DNA from: Vespa crabro
Lineage: Eukaryota > Arthropoda > Insecta > Hymenoptera > Vespidae
NCBI RefSeq assembly: GCF_910589235.1
Contig: NC_060972.1
Location: 4,930,899 to 4,994,898 of the forward strand
Length of the DNA stretch: 64,000 nucleotides
Direction: 5' to 3'
Of this stretch, positions 1 to 11,341 are shown piece after piece (the first letter of the stretch is position 1; each line of letters starts with the position of its first letter). The notes beneath the pieces are model-generated. The model was given only the letters and a program-made list of their open reading frames with translations, was not told the DNA's origin and did no database searches. Both the position numbers and the translations under genes were made by a program.

Positions 1-655
1 TATTGTTTTATAGCGACCTCTTTTCTTTTTCCTTTTAATCGCCATTAGCGATTTGAGAAAACGTACTCCCGAGAAACAAAATGCATTAGATATATGATTG
101 AGTCGTTGAAAAAAATGGATGGCCTGTTAACGTCGAATTTTTGAAGACAGAAGTAACCATAGGTGGGGTCCGCAGATTGAACCGCCCCTAAAAATAACAA
201 ATCGATATTCCCTCGTTGCCCCCAAACCGGTCGCTCGGTCACCTCGTGCGCGAAAAATCAATTTATCTGTTATACGTACGTAGGAACTTTTTTTTTTACA
301 AGTATGAGCCAAGGATTTCTGCATAAAATTCTCTTTTCTTCCGTCATCGAACGCGTTACGTTAGCCCCACCTCGTTTTTGTCTTTACATTGACCTTAATC
401 AGGAACTCTCGGATAACGAGTCGGCGGTTAAACGAAGGCGAACTTGACGAAATCTTCTCTTTGACTTGGCAATGTTTCGTTATTCGAGATATTTTTACCG
501 TAGAAAGACTTTATCAGTCAATGAATCTCTCGTTACGAGTCTTTCAGTCGAATTTTTTTTTCATTAACGTTCGATCGATTAGGATCCTATTCTTGACTTA
601 TTTAGCAATATATCTAGGATCACGTTGAATTTCGAACGCAGCGAAATACAGACGG

Positions 656-718
<63 letters not shown>

Positions 719-1836
719 GTGAGAGGCGATCTCGCTCTCTTTCACGATGTGGTGTACGCATAAACGCGGCGAACGATTACGTCAGCGCCCCGTTGCAGTC
801 TCTGCTCATCGTATTGCGACACTCCTCGAACGAACAGCAGTTTCATGTTCCAAGGCCCCTACGTGCTCTTCTCAGAGCTCCTTCTGAAGACGCGAGCAAC
901 TTACTGTCTCGTTACGTATATTGCTGCCCCCTTGCTCCTCCGTCATGCTATCTTCTTCTTTGTCGTCCATTTAGAGTAAGGCCACGACGGTTTTGTTTAA
1001 TTTTTATAAAGAGCCAAGTATCGGTTCTTCGAATTTATCGATGACTAATAGTTATGAATATTGAATAGCGCTCTCATTACTGGCTGACACGTTTTATCGA
1101 CAAAAGAGTTGCAATCGTAATAAACCATGAGAAAGAATGAAAGAATAAATTTTGGATATTTTAACGTAACGTTTGCTCGAATTACTTCTGAACAGTCGAT
1201 TCTATTGAATCAACTTTTTTTTCCCCGAAGGAAGAAAACAGAGTACTTTTATGTATGGGGCTTTTTACAAGAATCGAAAACAAAATACTTTCGCTATGCA
1301 TTCTTCACTTTTCTTTTTATCGTCCATTAGGAGTTGGACTTTCGTCATTTATTAATGTGGAAAGCAAATTTCTTCCTGCTTTTGTCCCAAACGTCTATAC
1401 GAAATATCTTTCCTCTTTTATGCATTCTACGCGCGTGCTTCAGTCTATTTCGGTTCTCGCTGCGAAGACAACGAAAAGCGGGCACGGCTATCGGATTTTC
1501 ACGTTCGGTAAGAAAGAGTTTTCTTTTTGATCGATCTCGTGGCATATTTAATATCGCATCAACCTCTAATATATATTAACGTTTCCCCGGTTCATCGAAA
1601 ATCAATTATTTCGAAAGATCAAGCACGAAGAAGAAGAAGAAGAAATAAAAGAAAGGAAAGGGGAGTTTACTGGTTGGTTCTTCGTGTAGCGTCCAAATCC
1701 GAAAATATCCGATCGCGAAGAGGAAAAGTTCGAGGTAGGCGCGCGCCAAGATTGCGAGCTTTGTAAGTTAAGTAGGCGCGTACCATCCTTGTGGGGATTT
1801 TGAGTAGAAGAAAAATAGAAAACAGAATAAGAGTAT

Positions 1837-1875
<39 letters not shown>

Positions 1876-1917
1876 ATGCCTTTACTTGCGAGCGTCCGAT
1901 CGGTCGAGGCAACCCTC

Positions 1918-1977
<60 letters not shown>

Positions 1978-2216
1978 ATATATATATACGGGAGAGTTCA
2001 GGGTGGATAAAGCCGCCGGGTACGCGGAGTTGGGGAGTAGAGGGTTTTCCATGGTGGGGAGGTGGCCAAAAGAGGGGAAACTGGAATACGCGCGGGGAGA
2101 TAGAAAGAGCGAGCGAGTTGTTCGACGAGGAGACGAAGACCAGGCGAAGAGGAGGAGGAGAAGAAGGAGGAGAAGTTGGAAGCGTACGATGTTGCGTGTG
2201 CGCGCGCGCACCCACC

Positions 2217-2251
<35 letters not shown>

Positions 2252-2455
2252 CTGTATACACGCGTGTCCCTATCGGGCGTACACTTTACGCGCGCGAGCG
2301 CGCGCGCGAGAAAGAGAGAAACTCCGTGTCTCTGTTGCGTAGCATGAGGCTTCTGTACGATATATGCCTACACGTTTACGATTTAGTTTCGTATACGTTT
2401 TACCACGGGGGGTTTCAAGAGTAAAGGGAGAAAGAATGACGTTGTTCGTTGACAA

Positions 2456-2508
2456 TGACGACGATGACGACGACGACGATGAAGACGACGACGACGACGA
2501 CGACAACG

Positions 2509-2543
<35 letters not shown>

Positions 2544-2578
2544 GGCGACGACGACGACGACGACGACGAGGAGGACAA
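2456..2578 (+). repeat. Interrupted (GAC)n trinucleotide array
   Basis: GAC/GAT triplets are broken by GAA, AAC, GGT and GAG. On the plus strand it lies in an open frame from ATG 2437 to a stop at 2745-2747 that would read as a run of Asp. On the minus strand it reads as Ser, Val or Arg runs depending on frame. No conserved flanking domain supports coding. Confidence 0.8.
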
Positions 2579-2968
2579 CGAGAACGGGGACGGGCACGAC
2601 CACTGGCACGACACCGCGTGGGGGTTGCACGGAGACCCCCTGGTGGGGCTCGGACTCCCGACCCCACAGTCCCCCGCTGGAAATGATATCAGTCGCGACT
2701 CGGTCGAGGGAGCCCCAACAGCACGACTACGCTCGGTGCCCCTCTGACGCGAACCACGAACTTCCTCGCGTACCTCGTCCTCGCTTTTTTTTCAACGCTT
2801 TCTCTCTCTTTCTCTCTTTTTCTCATTCTTTATCTTTCTCTTTCATCGTTGAGGTTGCGGGGAACATAAGGGCATAACGGTGCATCATTGTGGTTGATTT
2901 AGTGCGTAAAATTAGACTTTCTCTTCGACTTTTGTCATCATCGTTATCATCAACGTCATCTTCATCTT

Positions 2969-3001
<33 letters not shown>

Positions 3002-3202
3002 AGTGACCCCGTACGCTTCCTCAATAATACGATCGGAGGAGGCAACATCGAGGACTTTGTAATAACGAAGGTAAGAGAGTTTTGCAAGTTGAAGGTAGCC
3101 GTCGTTGGTGTCGGCGACGTCGAGGCGCGGATATTAATAGAGCGCCGACGACGGTGAGGACGGCGACGTAGTTCGGTGAGATGAATCTCGATTCTCTTTT
3201 CC

Positions 3203-3225
3203 CTCTCTCTCTCTCTCTCACTCTC

Positions 3226-3281
<56 letters not shown>

Positions 3282-3317
3282 ATCTATCTATCTATCTCTT
3301 TCTCTCTCTCTCTCTCC
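3203..3317. repeat. (CT)n with CTAT interruption
   Basis: Nearly pure pyrimidine microsatellite of about 115 bp with a short (TATC)n inside. Confidence 0.9.
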
Positions 3318-3920
3318 TCGCTCGTTCGCTGCTTACTCTCTCTGTCTGGCACGCAACGTAGGATGGCATGGCCTCGATCCCTCTGTCGCGCGTACGCGCT
3401 GACACTCTTTCGGCTCGTCGTCCTGTCCATGCTCGCTTTATCTGCACGCGGTTAGATCGAAGAATACACGTGATTCTCAAGTACTCGCAGATATTCAGAA
3501 ATACGGAAAAGGGAGAGAGAGAGAAAAAGAAAAATATAAAAAAGGAAAGAGAGAGAACAAAAGAAATGAAATTATACCAATCGTTTGTTCTTCGCTAGAA
3601 AATATGTCTCACCTTTCCTCCATTTTGTTTTTACCATTTTCCTCTTTCCGAAAATAAATACGCGTTCCCCGCAGGATAGCCCCCTTCGACGCTATGCAGT
3701 CACTCGTGCTTGTCTATTCTATTTGTTCGCATCGACCCACCACGTATATTATCGGCGGGCGTACGTACGAAGAGAGAAATAGGAGAGAGAGAGAGAGAGA
3801 GAGAGCCGTTCGTCGAGCTGTTTCTCCTCTAGCGAATCGAGGAATCGATTTTCGGGCCGAACGCTGTGTATCTTCCGGACCCCCTACGTCAGAGAGTGTC
3901 GGCATGAACATACTTCCCCC

Positions 3921-3962
<42 letters not shown>

Positions 3963-5579
3963 GCAATTCGTGACGCAATATACGAGCCCTTCGTTTTAAT
4001 CTCTACCATATAATCGTTACAAAATTTCTTGTTATATCGTCAAATAAACTTTTCTTCAAAGTTACAATCTTTTATTTGCCCAATTACGATTCTCTTGGGA
4101 AAAGCATTTGCATTATTGTAAATTTGACATATTTTTTCTAAAAGTATCGAGTGTGCATCGTTCAACGATTATATCCTTTTTTTTTTGCCGAGAGTATACG
4201 TGTTATCAATGTTTCTTTATTAAAACAATAGACATGCATGTTTTGCTATTTTACTTTTTTTTTTTTTTTGTTCACACGAGACTTTAACCTTCAAACGTTT
4301 TTCGTAAGAGTAACGATCGAGCTGAGGTAATCATCTCTGGTGTCCTCTTTCTAAAAACATAGGAAAAAGAAGGAAGTATAAATTCGTAGGAGACGAAGAA
4401 GGTAAAGGATGAGGATGAAGAGGAGGAAGAGGCACGTAGCGAGCCCCTTGGAAAGTGCGTGCGTGGGTCCACCAACGAAATTATGGATCGAGGCGAGCCA
4501 AGCGTTCGCGTCTGCGCGTTCATACTTATCGCATAACTCTCTCTCTCTCTCTCTAGCCCCTCTGTTCTCTTCTCCCTTTTCTTCTCGCTCACTACCCCTC
4601 CCTGTCTCTTCTTTCTCTTTTTCTCTTTGCTTGCACGTTTTATACGCGCTTCTCGTGTCCGTGTGCATGAAAATACGGACGAGTTCACCCTCGGAAACAA
4701 CCCTGTCTTTTTTTCGATCGTTCATCCCTCCTTTTCTCTTTTTTCACGCGTTATCCTTTGTCGTTTTATCTCGTACGTTGGGAGGTACGAGTTTACGCGA
4801 CTTTTTCTCGAAATCTCTACTATATCTCCTTGAAATCGCTAGAATGTATACTTTGAGAAGTACCCTTCTCAAAATCCCACAAAATAGTACTCTAGATCTC
4901 TTTTGAATAGTTTTATAACGAGTATGGTAATATTTTCTTTATACGAATACATTCAGATAAGAGAATTTTACTGTTTTTCTTTTATATCAATGTTCTTTTG
5001 TTCCCATACCATAAGGATTGAAAGCTATTAAACTCTGAATTCGTTAATCTGTTTATTAGATAATGCGATGAATGAATGAATCATCTTTCAAATGAAATGT
5101 CTAAAATGGATATACTAAATAAATGAATGCACGATATATAAAATATGACGAGATAACTAAGTTGCTTAATTAGAAAGTGTCTATTCCGGTAACTTATTGA
5201 TTTTATTTATTCATATAAGTACACATATAGAGAAAGAAACACGATACGAAAGAAATAATTCTCGTAAAACAGAATTCGTTTGTATTCGTTTAATGTTTTC
5301 TTCTTAGGCAACAGGACACATCAACCTTTCGTCGTTAGCCTAGTGTTTATAAGATTTGTTATTCACGCTCGCCTACCATCCACGAAGACGACTCAATAGC
5401 AGTGTTTACACGATCGTCGCGAGAAGAGGGCACGGTTGTCACGAAAGTATCGTTTGGCTTAGCGAGCCCGTGCAAGAGGATATCTTTCGAGGCTCGTTTA
5501 TGCAACACGTGTACTATAATATCTATATACTTACATACATATATAGATTCGCGAAAGTATAAACGCGATCTCTAGCAGT

Positions 5580-5723
5580 TCGAAGGATCGCAGTTTGGAG
5601 CTTGATAAAACGGTGATTACGTTTAAAGTGCATGGTCCTTCGCGGTTCAACCTCTCTAAATGTCTCCTCATGGACGAGCTATCCGTGATGCACGAACGAT
5701 TACGATCTAGTCAGTATTGCATA
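5580..5723 (+). other. Candidate non-coding leader exon of the BTB gene
   Basis: A mixed-composition, repeat-free block ends at a good donor (ATA|gtaagtatc, 5724 onward). It lies about 700 bp upstream of the acceptor before the BTB start codon. It contains a short upstream frame (ATG at 5631, about 18 codons). The left edge is a guess. This rests only on splice-site appearance and position. Confidence 0.25.
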
Positions 5724-6464
5724 GTAAGTATCTCTTGCAGTGCATATATACACGATCGGTAGACGAGGATCGGAATGTTTTTTCCGTGTGCAACGCGTCA
5801 ATTAAAACTGCAACGATGTTAACGTGATGGCCGTTTCGTGGTTGTTTCAATGATGATGTAACTATTATTACAAGAGGCTCTTTGTTATCTCAAACGTATT
5901 ATATACAGCGTATATACGCTATATATATGTGCATGCGCGCACACACACACACACATGTACATACATACATACATATACATATATATACATACATACATAT
6001 ATATATATATACATCATCTATAGAGATACGCGACACGTGTGCACGCGTCCGTATTTCAGCTCTTGGCATTATTGACAAAGAGCCTCTTTTTCTTTTTTTT
6101 ATGCATCTCACGAATAATAATCTCTTCTTTAATTCGATCATGTTCAACGAGTCATGATACGTAGATACGTATTAGTAGGTATACGGAAGATTGGAAAACA
6201 AGTCGTTGTTCGACGGTGACTTTCCTTCGTATCGTCGATCGATCGAGCGTAAAGATTCCACGTCGTAGAATCATTTTATTTCATCGTAAGCACACCTTAT
6301 ATAATGCGTTTTCCATGCTTACGTAAAAACGAGACATATGACTTTTTATCTTAGAATTAGATATTTTCCTTTTTTTAGCTGCTCTTAAATTATTGAGTTC
6401 TAATCGGCCTATGATGACTAATCGAAAATTCTTGACGTTTCAGGGATTACAGTCTGCTAAAATA

Positions 6465-6684
6465 ATGGGCGAGAAAACGTTCAATCTCACTTGGAACAAT
6501 CACCTTGCAAACTTGTCAGGTTTGTTCGAGGGACTTTACAAAAGTGGCTCCCTCACGGATGCTACCTTAGCTTGTCAGGGTGGCATGCTAAGGGCACATA
6601 GGTTGGTTCTAGCAGCATGCAGTCCTTATTTCGAAAGAGTTTTCAAGGAGCATTACGGCGAACAGCCCATACTTATACTCAAAG
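6465..6684 (+). CDS. BTB factor coding exon 1 (N-terminal half of BTB)
   Basis: The exon begins at 6444 after the acceptor tttcag, with a short leader before ATG 6465. It encodes residues 1-73 plus one base and ends LILK-G. The only end that joins in frame to exon 2 and restores the family sequence LKGVAVEEMECLL is after base 6684. That makes the intron start GC (AAAG|GCAGGT). The GT four bases downstream (6689-6690) gives the wrong frame and a stop in exon 2. Confidence 0.85.
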
Positions 6685-9072
6685 GCAGGTAACATATATT
6701 TACATTTCATTCGTCAATATATACAAATAATATAATATTTTCCTTGATCTCGTTTTTATCAAGTCATACGATTAAAATCTTCTCTCTAACAGATTAGTTT
6801 ACGACGGCGTCATAATTACTTTCCGCGACGACAAAAATAAATCTCTTTTCTTAAATAGGTAAACGATCGATATTAGTGTTAACAAATTTTATCTCTTTTA
6901 ATTAATAATACGGTTGATGTTTAATCGACGTTCTCGAGCCTCTAATAAAATCGCTTCTCTTCATTTCGTTAAAGCAGAAGGTCAACGTAAATTCATTATG
7001 CAAATGAACTTCATGTCGCCAGGCCTCTGTTATCGTGAGGCACGATAAGCAAAATCTGGACGTATATTATCGCGCGCGCGCGCGAACAATACATAGCATG
7101 TGCCGCTTGAATTGAATAATATAGCTTTAGCTACAATTGAACCAGCAGATCTATATATGCAATACTACTATCCTATAACAATCGTTTACTCTACTTTCGT
7201 GCTACTCGATTTATCATTGAAATTGGATTTGTATCTACTAAAGGGTTCTTTCCTTATCATCAAGATTCGTTGCTTCTCTAAAAATGAATTATATTTTTTT
7301 CATAACTAAGCGAAGATTCAGCGAAAGAGATGATAAACGCGTGAACAAAGTCGATTAATCTTATCTCATTGACCGATGATTTATTATTTATGATTTACAT
7401 TCGCGTGTCCGACAAGATTTGCCTTAAGGCTTTTAGGTAATTATTGAAATTTATTCGCAGGCGTTGCCGTGGAAGAAATGGAGTGTCTCTTAGACTTTAT
7501 GTATCGTGGCTCGATCGACGTAACCGAGGAACATTTACCCTCGTTGATAAAGACTGCAACGGACCTGGAGATACGTGGGCTCTCGGGGGATCAGAGAAAT
7601 CAGGATAACGGTAGAAGCTCCTATAACAGGGTAGACCCGAGAACTCAACGATGTCACATCGAGACGAGGGTTCACACCACCGAGTACATGAAGGAACCTT
7701 CGGTCATACCTTTTCTACCGAAGCAATCGTCGGTCGACTCGTTGGAGGATACTATCAAGGTCGAGGAGATCGAAGTCGAGGACGATCCTATGGTAATGGA
7801 TGGTCACGAGGATTCATTCGACGAACCATTGCGATCATCCGGGACGCAAATCGTACGATCTTTTTCTTTGTTCTCCTCGAAATTCAATATTAATTCAATT
7901 GAACATCTAGATTTGTTGTCTTAATTATTTAGAGGCGCATACCACCTCCCATGTACAAACGAGAGACGAGGTTCAAAGGACAAAAGAGAGTGTCGGTAGG
8001 TAGAATAACCAGGAACAGCGATCCATTGGATATAAAGCCAAAAGATCGTTCGTCCTTGAGGGAAGACTCGGATAGAGAATGGCCTTACGAAGATTCCGGT
8101 AGTGCGATCAAGTCGTTTAACAATGGCTCCGTGGATCCTACGGTACCTGATATTCAGATGAACGATGATCTGAGAGAACAGGAGGAGAACATTGTGGGTA
8201 AAACGTCAATATCAATTATAATCCTTCGTTACAATTCGAATCGACGTAATCGTTTTTTCTTTTCTCATAAAGATATCACCAAAGAGTCCGGAAGAGACGT
8301 TGAGTATAGGTGTAAAGAGAAAAGCTGAAATGATTGGGAAAAGGGGTGGTGTTAACGAAGGAAGGGGGGAAATGAGGAGCTCGTTAAAGTCAGACAGAGC
8401 CCAATATAAACCTTTCTCGTGCGATCTTTGCATTTTGGCATTCACAAGAGCGTCTCACTTGGCCAGACATAGAAGAGTACATACAGGCGAGAGACCGTTC
8501 GCGTGTAACATATGTCCGAGAATGTTTGCAAGACAGGACAAGTTGAAACAACATCTCGACTCGCATTTGCAATCTTCCAAGAGAAAGACTAATTTAACCG
8601 CGGCGCACACCGTGTCGACTCCAACGGTACCGGTGAAAGGAAAACGTGGAAGACCGAGGAAGGTTTGAACGATGATAACTTCGATAAGATTATCGAAGTA
8701 AGGTAATCGTCCTTGTTCACTCGACTCGATTGAAAATCTTTGACGATTTTTCAGGTGAATACGGAACAGTCGGTTATACAAGACTTTTTGAAGTTTGGCG
8801 AATTCAGCTCGCTTCTCGACAAGTCTCACTCTAACGATACTTTGAGTAAAAATGATGAAACATCAACGAAAACATCGCCGACGACCATGACGTCGACGAC
8901 AATGACAACGGCGGAAGGCGAAAAGAGAGTCACCACCAATCGCGAAGAATATTCTAAACAAAGGGACGCGGATAACAATGGCAAAGACAAGGATAAGAGT
9001 AAAGACGAGGTTGATTATGGATGCCAGGTCGAGAATAGTCGAGATATGCCACGTATCGATTTTCAGGGATAA
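6465..9072 (+). CDS. BTB/POZ - C2H2 zinc finger - AT-hook transcription factor (whole gene, 5 coding exons)
   Basis: Joining 6465-6684, 7461-7852, 7933-8193, 8273-8662 and 8755-9072 gives an uninterrupted 526-residue protein. Residues about 1-120 form a BTB/POZ domain of the insect tramtrack/broad type (FNLTWNNHLANL, LRAHRLVLAACSPYF, LLDFMYRGSIDV, LPSLIKTATDLEIRGL). Two C2H2 fingers, both C-X2-C-X12-H-X3-H, lie at residues about 341-361 and 369-389 and share the linker HTGERPF. An AT-hook (GKRGRPRK) lies at about 414-421. The last about 106 residues are Ser/Thr- and Lys/Asp-rich and look disordered. Proteins of this layout are nuclear, dimerise through BTB and bind DNA as regulators. The start at 6465 is the first ATG after the acceptor at 6442-6443, and MGEK/M..F-L-WNNH is the usual N-terminus of the class. 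I cannot assign it to a named orthologue. Confidence 0.9.
6685..7460 (+). other. Intron 1 of the BTB gene (GC-AG type)
   Basis: 776 bp, starting GCAGGT and ending ttattcgcag. AT-rich, with a short (CG)n run at 7073-7084. No other exon that would repair the frame was seen inside it. Confidence 0.65.
7461..7852 (+). CDS. BTB factor coding exon 2 (C-terminal half of BTB and acidic linker)
   Basis: Acceptor ttattcgcag ends at 7460 and the donor is ATC|gtacga. The exon encodes VAVEEMECLLDFMYRG, the end of the BTB fold, then a polar linker. The linker contains IKVEEIEVEDD (residues roughly 165-175), which fits a psi-K-x-E SUMO-attachment site followed by acidic residues; the SUMO reading is inference. 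It ends in phase 0. Confidence 0.87.
7933..8193 (+). CDS. BTB factor coding exon 3 (charged linker)
   Basis: Acceptor ttatttag ends at 7932. The exon starts RRIPPPMYKRE and ends EENI with donor ATT|gtgggt. It is 87 codons, phase 0 at both ends, with no recognisable domain and a composition rich in Arg, Ser, Asp and Glu. A second GT at 8198 would shift the frame, so 8193 is preferred. Confidence 0.8.
8273..8662 (+). CDS. BTB factor coding exon 4 (two C2H2 fingers and AT-hook)
   Basis: Acceptor ataaag ends at 8272. The exon is 130 codons, phase 0 at both ends. Finger 1 has Cys pair C-DL-C and His pair H-RRV-H. Finger 2 has C-NI-C and H-LDS-H. The AT-hook GKRGRPRK is the last coded element. The donor is AAG|gtttga. 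If the 92-bp intron is retained the protein ends one codon later (Val, then TGA at 8666-8668). Confidence 0.92.
8755..9072 (+). CDS. BTB factor last coding exon
   Basis: Acceptor tgacgatttttcag ends at 8754. The exon encodes VNTEQSVIQDFLKFGEF and then a Thr/Ser/Lys/Asp-rich low-complexity tail, ending DFQG with TAA at 9070-9072. It is in phase with exon 4. It holds no known domain; the opening hydrophobic-acidic stretch could be a short interaction motif, which is speculation. Confidence 0.78.
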   Translation: MNTEQSVIQDFLKFGEFSSLLDKSHSNDTLSKNDETSTKTSPTTMTSTTMTTAEGEKRVTTNREEYSKQRDADNNGKDKDKSKDEVDYGCQVENSRDMPRIDFQG

Positions 9073-9195
9073 GATCATTTTTCAAATTCATACGTGCCGT
9101 TGGGATCATTTGGTTGCGCTTATTCGTTTATCTTGTACCTGAGGTATATTACGTACGCTGGCGACTAGGCGACTACGTTGCACTTACGAATTCTC

Positions 9196-9201
9196 AATAA
9201 A
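9196..9201 (+). terminator. Polyadenylation signal AATAAA for the BTB gene
   Basis: AATAAA lies 124 bp after the stop codon, followed by a further AATAAA-like cluster within 15 bp. A second AATAAA is at 9425-9430. The first gives a short 3' UTR typical of compact insect genes. Confidence 0.5.
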
Positions 9202-10028
9202 AGTAATAAAAAGAACGATGAAATTAACGATCAAGAAGGAGAATCAAACTTCGATAGATCGTAGTATTAATCCACGTTCAAGTGACTGTTTCTTTTAACC
9301 GCGATAAGATTACCGGAAGGGAATACTAATCTACGCTGCTGGAGAGATTCGACCAAATTACGTTTATCGACCAAATTAGTGCGGAGATAATTTACTCTGT
9401 AAATTCATCCGGTCCCCTTTTCTAAATAAAACGAGACAGGAAATGATTGTTCTGCTATTGGTATCTATTCGAACGAGAAAACGAATGCACTACTGATCGA
9501 CACGCTATACGTTCATATATACGTAAATCGCAAAATATTCGTTGTGAAATTAGAATTGTAATGCTATTAACAATTATTTAACGACTTAATCGTTGTATCG
9601 AACACATACGTGCGGTGTATGCAATACATTTTACAACTAGAAATTGGCTCGATGATAGGATTTTGAGTCAATATGTGCGTACCATACATTAAAAATAATT
9701 CCGAATTATTTTGTCATACGATTACGATTACGATAAGTCAAGTACAAATCTCCAAATATTATTGCACCGAAGGCAAAGTGTGCGTGTCTGGCTGGTATAT
9801 ATTGGAAAGGATCTATACCTGAATTGTATATCATTAGACGTATTTTCCATATATGCCATTTCAATTTGTTAGTGCGTAAAAGGAAAACTTGGTTCGTCGA
9901 ACGAACAAAAGTTCATTGTTTCGTATATCTTCTTGGTGTTTATTGTTTAAACGAATTTAGATTAGATGTTATCGGGTATATTCGGAAAGATACCTCATCG
10001 TATTTCGTACGATTCAAACTGATGTGTT

Positions 10029-10098
<70 letters not shown>

Positions 10099-11284
10099 CA
10101 TATATATATATACACACATATATATCTCGAAGGACGTTTTTACTTTGGTCATTATTACATGATATTATATCATACGACGGATAGCCAAGTTAATGCCATA
10201 GAATAAAATTATAGGAGTTTTATTTCTTTTGTTTATTATTCATCTATATCAAAACACATATGAAAGGAATGAGCTTCGACGTATTAAAGGAACGAATTAC
10301 ATATACGATATAGAAGATTTTTCAAGATATATTGCAATTCAAATTCTATTCTTGCAGATTACGTGATATAAGATTTTGCAATATTTTAGTCGTATCGTTT
10401 TCGTAACATGTGTTCGATTAGACATTGGCAAAAAGAAAGAAAAGAATATCAGTTAGTCCAATAGTTTTGCCTCTTTAATTGATTGTTGTTGTTTGTTAAA
10501 GTGCCGTTTCGTTCTAGTTATCAACGATCGCTGATTAACGATCCAATACTTATTATCTCACTTTTTTAGGTTTTTTTTTTTTTTAAATCATGTGCAATTT
10601 TTTAAGTGATATACTATAACGTGGCAAGCTACGAATGAACTCTATGTAATTTCGTGGATGCCCATGCGAGTGAACATAAGTGAGTCTCCATATCTTATAA
10701 GTGTATTATGTAGTGACATGTAAATAATATATCTTACGACGACATAACTTTCGCTTTATTCGCTTCCTCACATTTTAGCGTTTTTCTTTCTTAAAAATAG
10801 ATAACAAATCGACATAAATTAGAATGCGACTTTCGACCAAAAAATGATCGAATATCAATAATTCATTCGCCCTCGTTTATACCACACAGCGAATTATAAA
10901 GACCATTTAACTTATACAAGCTATCTCGATATGGATGTAAATATGAAGCAATGAAAAACTTACCATCGATACTGTTGTCGTCTTCGTCGCGTTACAAGTT
11001 AAAGCTTCTTTTTTATTTCAAATTTTTCAATCGAGATAAATAAGGAATCTTGAATAATGTATGGGATGGGATAGAAAAGTAGGCATTCTTCATCGATAAC
11101 ATAATTTTACTCACTCAATAAAAACTTTACATAATAATGACGTATCACGTAGTAATAATTCTTTAGGTATATCGATCATGCAACGATACGTTTTTGTGTT
11201 ACACTTTGTTTCTTTTTTTTTTCCTTTTTTATGTAACAGTGAATAATGTACCACTGCTGATCTCGATCTCATCTTGTTTTCTTT

Positions 11285-11341
<57 letters not shown>

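Larger units (their letters stand above)
1..5300. other. Gene-poor, repeat-rich flank
   Basis: I see no supportable gene. The stretch holds (GA)n at 661-711 and 1840-1866, (TA)n at 1921-1969, (CT)n at 2219-2247, 3203-3317 and 3924-3957, and a GAC array near 2456-2575. Between 2580 and 3180 the DNA is GC-richer and could be regulatory or part of an exon, but no conserved protein text appears. Confidence 0.6.

Noticed and set aside
625..1044. 139-codon plus-strand frame beginning with an Arg-Glu run
   Set aside because: The first part is a (GA)n repeat. The remainder has no conserved text, no convincing splice sites and no partner exon.
1835..2347. 170-codon plus-strand frame
   Set aside because: It chains (GA)n, (TA)n and (CT)n repeats (Glu-Arg, Ile-Tyr and Ser-Leu runs). 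Open length reflects repeats that lack stops.
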